DNA of 64,000 bases. It comes from Haemonchus contortus (taxonomy: Eukaryota > Nematoda > Chromadorea > Rhabditida > Trichostrongylidae). How positions within the stretch are numbered: position 1 is the stretch's first letter; each line of letters starts with the position of its first letter. Positions 26,801 to 37,018 of this stretch are shown here, piece by piece. The notes below the pieces were generated by a model, which saw only the letters and a program-made list of their open reading frames with translations, did not search any database and had not been told where the DNA came from. The position numbers and the translations under genes are program-made. The DNA lies in NCBI GenBank assembly GCA_000469685.2, contig LS997564.1, forward strand, positions 7,032,591 to 7,096,590, given 5' to 3'.

Positions 26801-27232
26801 GAAATAAAGGGAATAAAGGGTGTTGTCGTGAGGTTTTTACTAGAGAGAAGTGCGGGATAAGGGCCTACAGTAACAGCCCATAGACTCAATTCAGTTGTGA
26901 AACTGAGTGGGAAATTAGCGTAACTTTTGTGAGGATCAGAGCGGCCTAGATGAGGAGTTCATCGTCGTGTTTCGTAGAAGACTGTTTGCAAGAAGACGCG
27001 TGATTTGCTCTTCAATCGTTTAGAGAACGTTTTGAGATCACAACTGGTTGATGTAAGTTGATCCCATGGTCCTCTTGCGTGTTTGGCATATGTGCGAAGT
27101 GACATGTGCCACAGAAGTGCTGTGTGGTATTGAGTTTCACTTGTGTTCGCCCACTTCGCTCAGTTTCGTTGCTTTTATTTGTTTGTGTTCAAAACAATGT
27201 TGATTAATAACATTTTATTTACAATAAAAAGT

Positions 27233-28145
27233 TACACCCTTAGTTTTCCCCTACCCTTCCCCCCACGCTCGCGCACGCGCGTTCTCTCCGGCTCTCCGCC
27301 GATGGGCTCGACTCAACGGCGTTCACAGAGGATGATAAGTCTTGTGTGCCGGTAGCCCCCTTCAAACTGTCGCATTCTTCCACTGTAATCTTTGATGGCT
27401 CACTGGTGGAATGCACCACGCCGGCTGCACACGGAGCAACGGCTCTGGAAGGGAGCGCGCCGCATCTTCTATAAACGCAATCTGACTCTGTAAAAGGCGG
27501 CTGGGGTCGGTTTTGGTCTACTACGGTCATGTAGGTCATTCGACGTCTATTTGTACTGGACCTGCAAGACCACGAACGCCAGATGTCGATTTCTCATACT
27601 GCCTAGAAGGAGAGTAGATGGGGATTCCTAGCTAAGACCGTCTACGTAGCTTTTTCTGAGGATTTATTATAATCAATGGCAAGTTCTGAGCTGTTTAGAC
27701 GGCCGATAGTGGTTGCATACCGGTCGAGATCGTCCCATTCGAAGTTTGACATGACAACCATTACGTTGACTGCTCGCTCACACTTCATGATTGCACAGAG
27801 CTTCATGCTGCAGATTTGCTCTCAGTCAGCTTCCCAGTGTCTGACCTTTCAGAGGCTTCGCCTAAGCGTCCGGAACACCACGTCAACCCGATTTCAGCTG
27901 CAACCTCTGCTTCTGGACGATTGAGTTCTTCGAGAACTCATTAGTTTTTACGCGGAACTTCGATTGAGTCGTGAGTTGCTTCGTTTTGTCTTCATTTCTT
28001 CATTAAATGTCGTCATTGTTAAATGTTGCCATTACGATTTTTCGTCGAATAATCCATTCAAAAAATATCTGCTCGCTGCTGATTTCACTTTTCTAGTAAG
28101 CTGAGCTTTTGAAAAATGTTCAATAATGCTCAAAATAGACAGCAG
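27233..28145. repeat. Left arm of a very large inverted repeat
   Basis: This roughly 0.9-kb arm is the reverse complement of 30868-31802, with identity that looks above 85 percent by eye. Matching landmarks include CCGCCGATGG, AGTCTTGTGTGCCGGTAGC, GAGAGTAGATGGGGATTCC and GTCGTGAGTTGCTTCG. The outer end begins near CACCCTTAGTTTTCCC. It could be the long terminal inverted repeat of a DNA transposon or an inverted pair of repeats. Confidence 0.8.
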
Positions 28146-29739
28146 AAAACGCGCTAACATAGCTAGAAAGGTTGTTCCGTCAAATCTCAACAAGTTGGAT
28201 TCAAACTCAACCGCTTCCACCTACTTCGACAACAGGAACGAAAGGATGTGTGCGAAAACCAGGGGTATGGCTCAGGTAATTTTCGCGAGTAAATGCTATT
28301 GTAAATAATGCCCTTATCCCATGGAGACCACTAAGGGAAGGTGAAAAGAAAGTGGATAAACAGGTTTGATTTCGCAGAATGGCATAATAAATTCAATAGT
28401 TAATACCCCGTTTCGTAGTGAGAGCGTATCGGGTAACAAAGTTTTCCGAAAGCAATGCACACGACCATACTGCACCAAGTGGTGTTTATTATAATTCCAC
28501 CGAAAGAACGCCCTGCACCCCATATCCGCGATGTGCGTAGCAGCACACGCATGGAACCAGTCAAAAGTGGCTGTTCCCATAAATGGAGGGGACAATTTGA
28601 ACGCCGATTAAACAACGATTTCAAGCAAAAAGGCAGCAAAGTACTCAGGGCGATCAGGAGTCAGCTAAAAAAAGGAAGGTCAAAGAACACAAAGCATCAA
28701 AGGTCGACTAAAGCCGGGGTCCTCGGGACAAGATTTGATCAGGTGAATGTGAGATTGAAAGATGACCCTTCCGAGGTGGATAGATTAACCCAATACATGG
28801 AACACCGCTAACTATAAGGCTAAGGCGACAGGGTCAAAGTGAGCGCGTTCTCGTCAATTCTAGGCCCGCCCGCCGGTAAAACATACCTCAGAATTCCGAG
28901 AAGGGTTTATCGAAGGTGCTATAGCCCCGAAAGGAAACCACCTTCGTGAGTGCGTATTTTATATTCCTATAGCTATTTCAGCGGGAGAATTTATATTTTA
29001 TAGTACTAATTCTCGTTAGTCAAAAGCTCCGCTCCTGCTGGCCCAACGAGGGTGACTATGCGCTCCAACCAACTTTTTATCGTCTCTATGTCCACATTTT
29101 AGGTCTCTGATATCATGTCGATTCTTGAGATGAAAAAGTTGAACAACCAGCCCTCATTCGCAAATAAGAATAGGTGAGACAGCTTTGCTCTTGAGAAGAT
29201 GCTTGCACTGACGCCATTTTGGACTCAATGGACCTGCAAGACGTAATCCAACTCGAATCGGGTCTATTCCGATTATCCCTCGATTACCCCAAGCTTGAAA
29301 CCTCCAACCTCCACACGTTGTTGTCTTCACGTTCACATCCCCACCAGCATCGGCTAAATCGTAGTTTATCGGCTGTCTTTTACTTCGCTTTTATATCCCC
29401 TATTTCTGCTATGGCCATCCATCGCGGACATCGATTACCACGAAACACTTACAATGAACAGTTTACCCACTACCGCGAAATCTCTTTCCTCGTCGTCGTT
29501 ATATTCGTACCTTATCAGATTTAAAGTACCGATCCACCTACCACTACAGCAGATAACGACGCTCGTCCAAATAGCTCGTCCCCTACAATAGCTCATAAAG
29601 CCTATGGAGGTATGAACTAAATTCAACAGCGGAGCAGAGGATTACAATGGACTCGCTCCACTTCAGCCAGACCGGAATAAACGAGGCATGGTTGAAATGA
29701 AGGAAGTTCATTGTAATCCACTGCAATTGGCGCTCCAGG
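28146..29739. other. Spacer of the large inverted repeat, no gene recognised
   Basis: The longest + frame (28455-28811) is Lys/Arg-rich with no recognisable domain, starter context or splice sites. Nothing else was supported. The following part of the spacer holds a retrotransposon fragment and a diverged duplication. Confidence 0.4.
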
Positions 29740-30120
29740 ACGCTTGGAGGAAAGGTGTGCAAGACAGTGTTGAGGCCCACAGCAATCTACGGCAGACAGG
29801 GCTGAGCTCCTGGTGGAAATCGTATTGGACAACTTCCCGCCCACTGAAATGAGGATGCTCAGATGGGCTTGCGGTTGGACACGACTGGACCGGATCAGAA
29901 ACGAAGACGCCAGAGCGTTTATGCGAATAGCTCCTGTCCAGTTGAAGACGAGAGCAACGTCTACGATAATACGAACACCTACTGAAAAAACTACCGAATC
30001 ATCCAGTAAGGGAGGCAATGGAGTTCGGGGCCCAAAGGAAGCAACCACGAGGAGCCCTAAGAAAAAGATGGCGGGACGTGATTAGGAAGGAGCTCGCCGA
30101 AGCTGAAGTAATGGCAGAGA
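29725..30120 (+). pseudogene. Reverse-transcriptase 3' remnant of a non-LTR (RTE-like) element
   Basis: Translation in shifting frames gives GGKVCKTVLRPTAIYG, then EMRMLRWACGWTRLDRIRNE with APVQLK, and in another frame RALRKRWRDVIRKELAEA. These are the usual blocks after the RT core in RTE-clade elements of strongylid nematodes. Frameshifts and stops between them show that the copy is dead. It lies inside the spacer of the large inverted repeat. Confidence 0.75.
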
Positions 30121-30214
30121 ATCCGTAGATAGGGGAAAGAATGACTAACAACAATACCGGCCTTGCGACGATGCGGGATAAAAGCTATGGAGGAGAAGTT
30201 TCAGTAGCTTTTGA

Positions 30215-30770
30215 AAAAAGCCAACTGTTCTTTATATTCGTTCAGTTTGGACAACGTTCTCAGCTTCTACTGCGACGACGATGCAACTAAGGAAGAGCAG
30301 ACGTTGCAACCTGCTCCATTCCATCCGTAGAACTTCATGGAACACCTTCCATCGATTGAGCACTTTGCCTATTGATTATTTTGGCGACCGAATTGCCAGA
30401 GCAAACTCCCTATCTCAAAAACGGGCAGATTAAAAACTTTCTCGTTACGACTACGACAGCTCAATGAGCCCATTTGAAGATATCAAGTAACTAGAACTAG
30501 AGTGTCGCCAGTCCCTCCGTTCCAGTAACTTCCGGGAAAATCCAACTGTTCCTTGTATTCGTTCGAATTAAACAACGTTCTCCGCCACTGCCGCGACGAT
30601 GATACCGCCAAAGAAGAGTCGACGTTAGAACTGGCCCATTCTATCCGCAGCACTCCAAGGAACATACCCCATCGCCCGAGCACCTCGACTATTGATTGCT
30701 CATACAATCCAAACTGCCCGAACAACTCTTTCATCTCAAGAACAGACATGATAAATAGGAACTTTCAGCA
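30215..30770 (+). repeat. Two diverged tandem copies of about 300 bp
   Basis: The block starting CCAACTGTTCTTTATATTCG (about 30225) recurs as CCAACTGTTCCTTGTATTCG (about 30541). The two copies stay alignable through GACGATG, a CATTC(T/C)ATCCG motif, CTATTGATT and ATCTCAA. Both carry degenerate open stretches. They may be remnants of a duplicated gene or repeat; no function can be assigned. Confidence 0.55.
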
Positions 30771-30867
30771 ATGTTAGCAAGATTCCTGCTGTCTGTTGTG
30801 AATTAAAAGACCACTGTTAGCGCAAACCCCACCAATCAGTTAGAAATTTGTAAATTCCCTTCAGCTA

Positions 30868-31802
30868 TTATTGAGCTGCACAGAATTATTACTGAACATT
30901 TTCCAAAAGCTCAGCTTACTAGAAAAGCGAAATCAGTAGCGAGCACATATTTTTTGAATGGATTACTCGATGAAAAATCGTAATGGCAACAATTAACAAT
31001 GAAGACATTTAATGAAGAAATGAAGACAAAACGAAGCAACTCACGACTCAATTGAAGTTCCGCGTCATGAATTCTCGAAGAACTCAATCATCCAGAAGCA
31101 GAGGTTGCAGTTGAAGTCGTGTTGACGAGGTGTTCCGGACGCTAAGGCGAAGCGTCTGAATGGTCCGACACTGGAAAGCTGACTGAGAGCAAGTCGGCAC
31201 CATGAATCTCTATGCAATCGTGAAGTCTGAGCGAGCAGTCAACGTAATGGCTGACAAGCCAAACTTCGAATGGGACGATCTCGACCGGTATGCAACCACT
31301 ATCTTCCGTCTAATCAGCTCAGAGCTTGCCATTGATTATAATGGATCCTCAGAAAAAGTTACGTAGAAGGTCTTAGCTAGGAATCCCCATCTACTCTCCT
31401 TCTAGGCAGTTTGAGAAATCGACACCTGGCGTTCATGGTCTTGCAGATCCAGTACAAATCGACGTCGAATGACCTACATGACCGTAAAAGACGCAAAACC
31501 GACCCCAGCCGCTTCTTACAGAGTCAGATTGCGTTGGTAGAAGATGCGGCGCGCTCCCTTCCAGAGCCGTTGCTCCGTGGTGCAGCCGGAGTGGTGCATT
31601 TCACCAGTGAGCCATCAATGATTACATTGGAAGAATGAGACAGTACAAAGGGGAGCTACCGGCACACAAGACTTATCAACCTCTGTGGACGCCGTTGAGT
31701 CGAGTCCATCGGCGGGGAACATGCGCAGGGATTCATTGCGGAAGGGTCGAATTCTTCAGAAGGACACGCCTTCTGTACTGTTAGGGAAAACTTAGGGTGG
31801 GA
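30868..31802. repeat. Right arm of the large inverted repeat
   Basis: Reverse complement of 27233-28145, ending in CTTAGGGTG opposite the left CACCCTTAG. The arms have small indels and diverge more towards the outer end. With the spacer the whole structure spans about 4.6 kb. I could not identify a clean target-site duplication. Confidence 0.8.
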
Positions 31803-31869
31803 TATCGAAGTGACTGGTAAAATGTGGACGCTCAAGAGATGCTGTGTAAGAACGAAAGACTACCCCAGT

Positions 31870-32780
31870 CCCTTCCCCCCCCCCCCTCTTCTCTCTCCCC
31901 CCCCCCCTCCCAGGTCCCCTCTGTTTGTGCGAAACTACAGGCAGCTATTGCTTAGTCTCCTAGTCCAGGACTTGAATCACGCGCAGTTTTACCGTAACAA
32001 TGAAAGCTGAAAATATTGTTACCCTCAAGGAAAAGCGCTAGCAAACACATTTTAGAGCAAAACAAAAGTGTTCATCGGTTTGATGACTTTTGAAGACGTT
32101 AAAAAAAAGGATGTAGTTGGAAGCCAAATTACTCCAGAATCCCCTTGAACTCGAAAGCTGATCAGAAAAAGAAATACCATAATATAAGCTACCAAAAAAA
32201 AACCGAAAATTAGGAGAATACACGAAAATGTTATCCATTTTTGTTTTCACCATGAAGGGGTCCGATTAAACTACGCACGCCCGCCCCATTGAAGAAAATC
32301 AATGATACCCTAATCGATTTTTGGATTTTGGTTGAAAAATTTGAGTGAAAGAAAACATAATCGTGTTTAATTGGAGGAACTGTGCTTGCTTCGCAAAATG
32401 CCGCTCTATTCGCTTCAGGTGTAGAGGAGCACGATGCGATTCCGCGTAATTGGACGATTAATGGCTAACAACGAAAAGTTTTAGGCTTAGTGATGACTAC
32501 GTAAGCAGCCCCGATTGATTTATAAGCAGCAAGACCCAATAGTAGAAATAGAATTTATAACACCCCATCCTCCTCCCCCAATACGTGTTACCAACCAAAA
32601 AAGCTACTCTACCCCACCCCCGGTATGTACTATCAATCAAGAATGATGAACACTAAGCATGGTAATTGTAACGGAACCCTCCTAGCGTCCCTCCCTAACC
32701 CCTCTAACCCTCCCCGTACACCCCCGCTGCACCCTACCCCCTACACCTACCCCCCCCCCCCCCCCTCATGGCTGCCATCC
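31870..32780. repeat. C-rich low-complexity patches
   Basis: Poly-C or C/T runs occur at about 31877-31915 and 32748-32766, with further C-rich sequence at 32560-32720. Frames across them are Pro-rich artefacts. No gene was seen between 31803 and 33008. Confidence 0.6.
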
Positions 32781-33008
32781 CAGAGCGTCCAACTCTACCA
32801 GCCACCTCAGTACACAACAAAACAGTACGCAACAAAAAAAAAAAGTCGAAGTTGTCGTTCATCGTCAGGCGCTGGGAAAAACGTCCTCGAGGCGCATCAC
32901 CTGAAAAAAGGGCGAGTTATTCTCGAGCTTCATGCATGTTAATAGGTTTAAGAAGCCCACCTTTCACTTGTGCCAATCGTTCTACACGATAAAGTTCGCC
33001 GCCATTGA

Positions 33009-33097
33009 TCAGCCGCCCACTACCAGCTTTGAAAATACCGCTGGAGCAATGCCCGAGGAGGAATCACGACCATTGCCATTCATTGGGGGCAGTTCCC
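33009..33097 (-). CDS. Possible terminal exon on the minus strand, unknown gene
   Basis: On the minus strand CCTTTTAG precedes a block that reads ELPPMNGNGRDSS, GIAPAVFSKLVVGG and then TGA. It could be an alternative or later 3' exon of the unnamed minus-strand gene, or part of another gene. No family was recognised, and no further coding was seen between here and 34143. Confidence 0.3.
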
Positions 33098-34143
33098 CTA
33101 AAAGGTGAAAGTTACCAAATTGTTAAGGACAAATCTGTGATCAGCTAGATGCATGTTTCAGTAATGAGTACTCCTTCACGAAAGAGGAGGTTACTTTGTG
33201 TATCATGCTCAAGGGGCTTTGAACAAACAACAAAATGGTTGTTTATCACTGCAAGTTTAAAAGACCCTCGACCAAAGAGATTGAAATGATGGTAATCATC
33301 GTCATGCGCATAAACTAACACAATAGGAATGCCCACCGCCTAACACGGGGAGCGACTCTATTTATTGAACTTGCAATCACTACATTCCATTAATCAATAA
33401 TTGGAGTGATCGATTTCACAGAGTGGCTAGAATGCTAGTCATGGTGCTCAGGGAACAGTTCTTGTTTACTGTACAGTGAGCATAAAAAACCCACTGCGAT
33501 TAATTTCAAACTGGGATCCAATTTAGAGACTGACAAATAGAAAATAAATCGGGTTCTCAGGTAAGTACGGCAAACAATACAACTAATTATGAGTAGAAAA
33601 TGGAAAATAAAACATTCCATGAAATAGCTGTGAGGTGAGTTGGGAAAGGCACGAAAAGCAAAAGCATGTCAAAAGTATATGCAAGTTTAGAAAATCAAGA
33701 CAAAAAGCATAGTAAAGTCTTGATTAACGTGAATCAAGCCGATGCTAGGCTATAAGGAAGTGAAGAAGAGAATACGAACACGATACGAGCAATGAAAATC
33801 AAATTGCGAAGCGAATCATTCGGTTAGATGAGAATGGGAATAATAGACGACGACAGATGCCCCAGTATTTCATGCATATAATGATGCTAAACACATGAAA
33901 AATCTGAGAGGAAGAAAAAATTGTACTGGGCTCTAGCTTAAGAACAAATTAGGCAAGATGTGAGAACAATGATACGATTGTGTGGGAATGAACCTTACCA
34001 ATAGAGCCGTTCGCACAGATTGGCCGGTGCTAGAACCTTCGACACAGCGGAAGAGCATGACGTCAGGACAAAAAGGTGGATCTTGATGTCCACATATGCT
34101 GGCGTTGAATCCTTCTCATCACTTGAGTGATGGTGTTGCCCTG

Positions 34144-34788
34144 CTAATCTGTTCGCTGTCTGTCGTGTTCGCCATCTTCATAGTCGATTTCTTCGATTCC
34201 TTCCACTTGAATACGTTTCCGAGGGTCGTTCGACCGTTTTCGATTAAGCACCAGGACTAAATGATCTCTACAATTGGTATACTAGTTAGGCTTGACCACG
34301 CAGAGCTGCTTCAGCTTTCAGCCACAATGTCGCGAGCGCATCACAGGCTGCGACTGCCCAACCATCAAGTTGGTTTTAACTTTCGGATTTTGCTTGCTCC
34401 AACAGCATGAACGACAACTTGCTCATGCTTGGCGCTTCTATCAAAGTGTTTATGGCAAAAACAATCCAGTACATCATCCATTTAACACATTCTTCGACAT
34501 CCTTCGTTCGAATGGCCTAATAACTCGTGTAAGCAGGAGCGACTGTCAATGTGATTGCTCGGGACAGTACTACCGACATGCTGATGGAGAACTGCTAATC
34601 GAAGCCCAGGCCTTAAGCCACTTCGGACCTCGAACTTGGGTGATTAAACCCAATTTTATAAGTGTTCTTTTAGAAAACCGGTTTTTTTGTAATGTCCCTC
34701 AGGATACAAGTACGCTCCTTCCCAGTTGATCCACAAACGACGCAATGCATACGACGAGTTATTTCAGGATCTAATGGAAGACTTTTCA
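34144..34788 (-). CDS. 3' exons of an unnamed gene with a TB2/REEP-like segment
   Basis: Three minus-strand blocks join in phase: 34679-34788, 34381-34516 and 34144-34256 (stop TAG). The first contains [18 protein letters not shown]. The second reads [20 protein letters not shown] and continues AINTLIEA; this matches the start of the TB2/DP1 domain of REEP ER-shaping proteins (family pattern around [15 protein letters not shown]). The third is charged and ends [19 protein letters not shown]. The expected REEP parts before (LYPAY) and after (WFPFYY) were not found, so this is either a divergent REEP-like protein, a shuffled exon, or a wrong join. The + strand ORF covering the same bases is its shadow. 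Confidence 0.4.
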
Positions 34789-35269
34789 CTGGAATGACTT
34801 TTCACTTAATTAAGCCATCACCTAACAACATTTACTCGTCCAGCAAGCACATATGCGGCGGCTGTCGATAATTTCGAGCGTCGTTGGATGAACGCGGTGT
34901 TATCAAAGAGTTTTCCAAGTCAGAGGTAAGATGGTAAAGGAAGAGCAACCGCAATAGGAAAAAGAAGTAGACAGAACAAAGAAAAAAGATGACTGGGAAT
35001 GGAACCAATTTGACCATAGCAAGGAAGTTTGAATATAAAGGATACCGACACCGAATAGCAAGAAAAGCTTCTATTCGAATCAACAATTAGAGGAAAAGAA
35101 GACAAAGGGGCAAGATGGAATGGAGACGTCGGCTGAGGCAATCATTATAAAGTAGATGCAGGCAAAAGCAGATAGTTGCCGGACCGATTTTCACCAAGAA
35201 TAGTACAAGCAGGGTCATTCCATACAGCGAACAACAAAAAAGCATTTAATCTCATAAAAGTAAGGAAGA

Positions 35270-36420
35270 AGGGCCTCACCTTGGCTTTGGGGCGACTGAC
35301 GGAGGGTCGTGTCGCAGACGACGTGGCCTATCTAAATCGACTTTCATAAGTTAATGGACAACAGAGGACGTTACAATATAGGTATACCTACCCTTGATCC
35401 GCGATTGGATCGCGCTCGGATAGGCTATTGTTTTGTCGCAGGATTTGAAAGAACTGCGATCTGAAACAGGTTTGCTGACTCAGAAAAACAATATTACTAT
35501 CAATTCGATCAATGAGAGTGAGATTGGCCTTACCCACGCTTCTGAGCGACTATTCGTGGCCCGATTCCTTCACATTTGGTGGTGTCGATTGGATGATCAA
35601 TGGTCGGGCAGGGCATGGTTAACTATGGAAGCTATCTAAATCCACTGATAGAAGAGAGCTGATTCAACAGACAACCGTGTCCGCGCAATAATCAACCCAC
35701 CCTTGATCCCTTATAGGATCATCTGTTGCCTGGATATGTGCTGCTTTTCGCTGGAGCCGATAGGATAGAGCCCTGGAGAAGGTTGACTGACTCATTAAGA
35801 TTTTTATGGGGAAAAACAAGACTATCAACCCAAAGTAAGTGGATTGGGCCTCACTTCAGCTCTTGCGTGACTGCTTCCATACCAGGTACTTCCACAGTAA
35901 TTACAGCTGGTTGATGAGAAGCACTTCATCTAGTTGGAGTTGAGAAGATTGTGGAGGGTTTTGCATCGTGGACAATGAGGTCTACCTGAAATCGCTGATA
36001 TGAGTAATAGATACAATAGGAATACACGTTAGTTTATTACAAGTGTGCCCACCCTTGATCCCTGATCGGATCGCTCTTTAACCAGGGTAGCTGACTCATG
36101 TCCACGGACTGATAGATCGGTGACCTGAATCAGTTTCAGTAACTAGTGCAGTAAGCTTTTCTTTCCAACCAGAGTGGGTAAAATCGACCTTACCTTAACT
36201 AGTGGGCGGAAGCTGCATGAGCCATCAGCTTCTACTTTTCACACTTCCTTTGTAACATGCAGCTAAATGAATATGACACACCTGTCGTCGATGATGTGAT
36301 GCTGACGTGAACGGTGAGCCTAACTAAAATAGCTACCATAAGATAATAAACACAATAGATGACAATGAATGACCATGGAACCCACCCTTGATCCCCGATT
36401 GGATCGCGAATCCATAGGAT
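35270..36420. repeat. Four diverged tandem units, period about 307-353 bp
   Basis: The motif ACCCTTGATCC followed by a GGATCG-type block occurs at about 35391, 35699, 36051 and 36383. Each unit also carries a GGCCTCAC or GACCTTAC motif, which on the minus strand is a splice-donor-like GTGAGGC. Two units hold exon-like minus blocks of exactly 52 nt (35280-35331 and 35855-35906) between AG and GT with the same open phase. This may be a local duplication of an exon plus intron in the unnamed minus-strand gene. Confidence 0.6.
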
Positions 36421-36694
36421 AGGTGACGTCACGTCGGTGTAGTAACAGGGACCTGAATTGGGTTCAGTAGCTCACAAAAGTCTCGACTTCTCCAGCTCTT
36501 CTCCCACTTCTTTTAGTCTGCTTAGAGGTAGAGTGGGAATTGATTTGTGCAAACGATTTATAGTGGGGAACGAAATTTCACTTCAGGAACCCTACAGTAC
36601 TTGCTACAGTAATGCGCCAGAAGGTCCTGGCTCCAATGCCTGAAAGTTAAGCGACGCACGTAGTCAAGCGATTACCCGGCCCCGGCAGTGGCTA

Positions 36695-36951
36695 CTTTCA
36701 TACTTCGACTTGCGCGCCGGCTCGCAGTTGGACACGGCCGTACATTTAGAAGTGGGGTGCGAGCGGCTATGCGCGACGGCGGTCCTATCCAAGCGTGTGA
36801 CAGCAGCCATCCTCGATTCACGGTATCGAACGGTACCCGCTGCTGCCACACGCTTGGATAGGACCGCCGTCGCGCATAGCCGCTCGCACACCACTTCTAA
36901 ATGTACGGCCGTGTCCAACTGCGAGCCGGCGCGCAAGTCGAAGTATGAAAG
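36695..36951. repeat. Near-perfect palindrome of 257 bp
   Basis: Arms of about 115 bp (36695-36811 and about 36837-36951) are almost exact inverted copies. Outer ends are CTTTCATACTTCGACTTGCG and its complement, and the loop is about 25 bases. It is GC-rich, with runs such as GCGCGCCGG. Because of the symmetry the same open frame appears on both strands, beginning MRAGSQLDTAVHLEV. It is best explained as a fold-back transposable element rather than a gene. Confidence 0.85.
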
Positions 36952-37018
36952 CAGTCAGTTGAACGCCGGCGAAGACTATCGGAACGAGAAACCTCTGTTG
37001 ATTTAGAAAAGCTCTCAC

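Noticed and set aside
28455..28811. 118-residue basic + ORF in the inverted-repeat spacer
   Set aside because: No domain, no splice or start context, and surrounded by dead repeats. Length alone is not enough.
34292..34729. 145-residue + strand ORF ([14 protein letters not shown] and on) with splice-like sites
   Set aside because: It lies antisense to the minus-strand exons at 34381-34516 and 34679-34788, one of which matches the TB2/REEP domain and joins in phase to its neighbours. The + ORF matches no family I know.
36664..37006. ORFs on both strands starting MRAGSQLDTAVHLEV
   Set aside because: They are the same sequence read from the two arms of the 257-bp palindrome. Symmetry, not coding, explains them.
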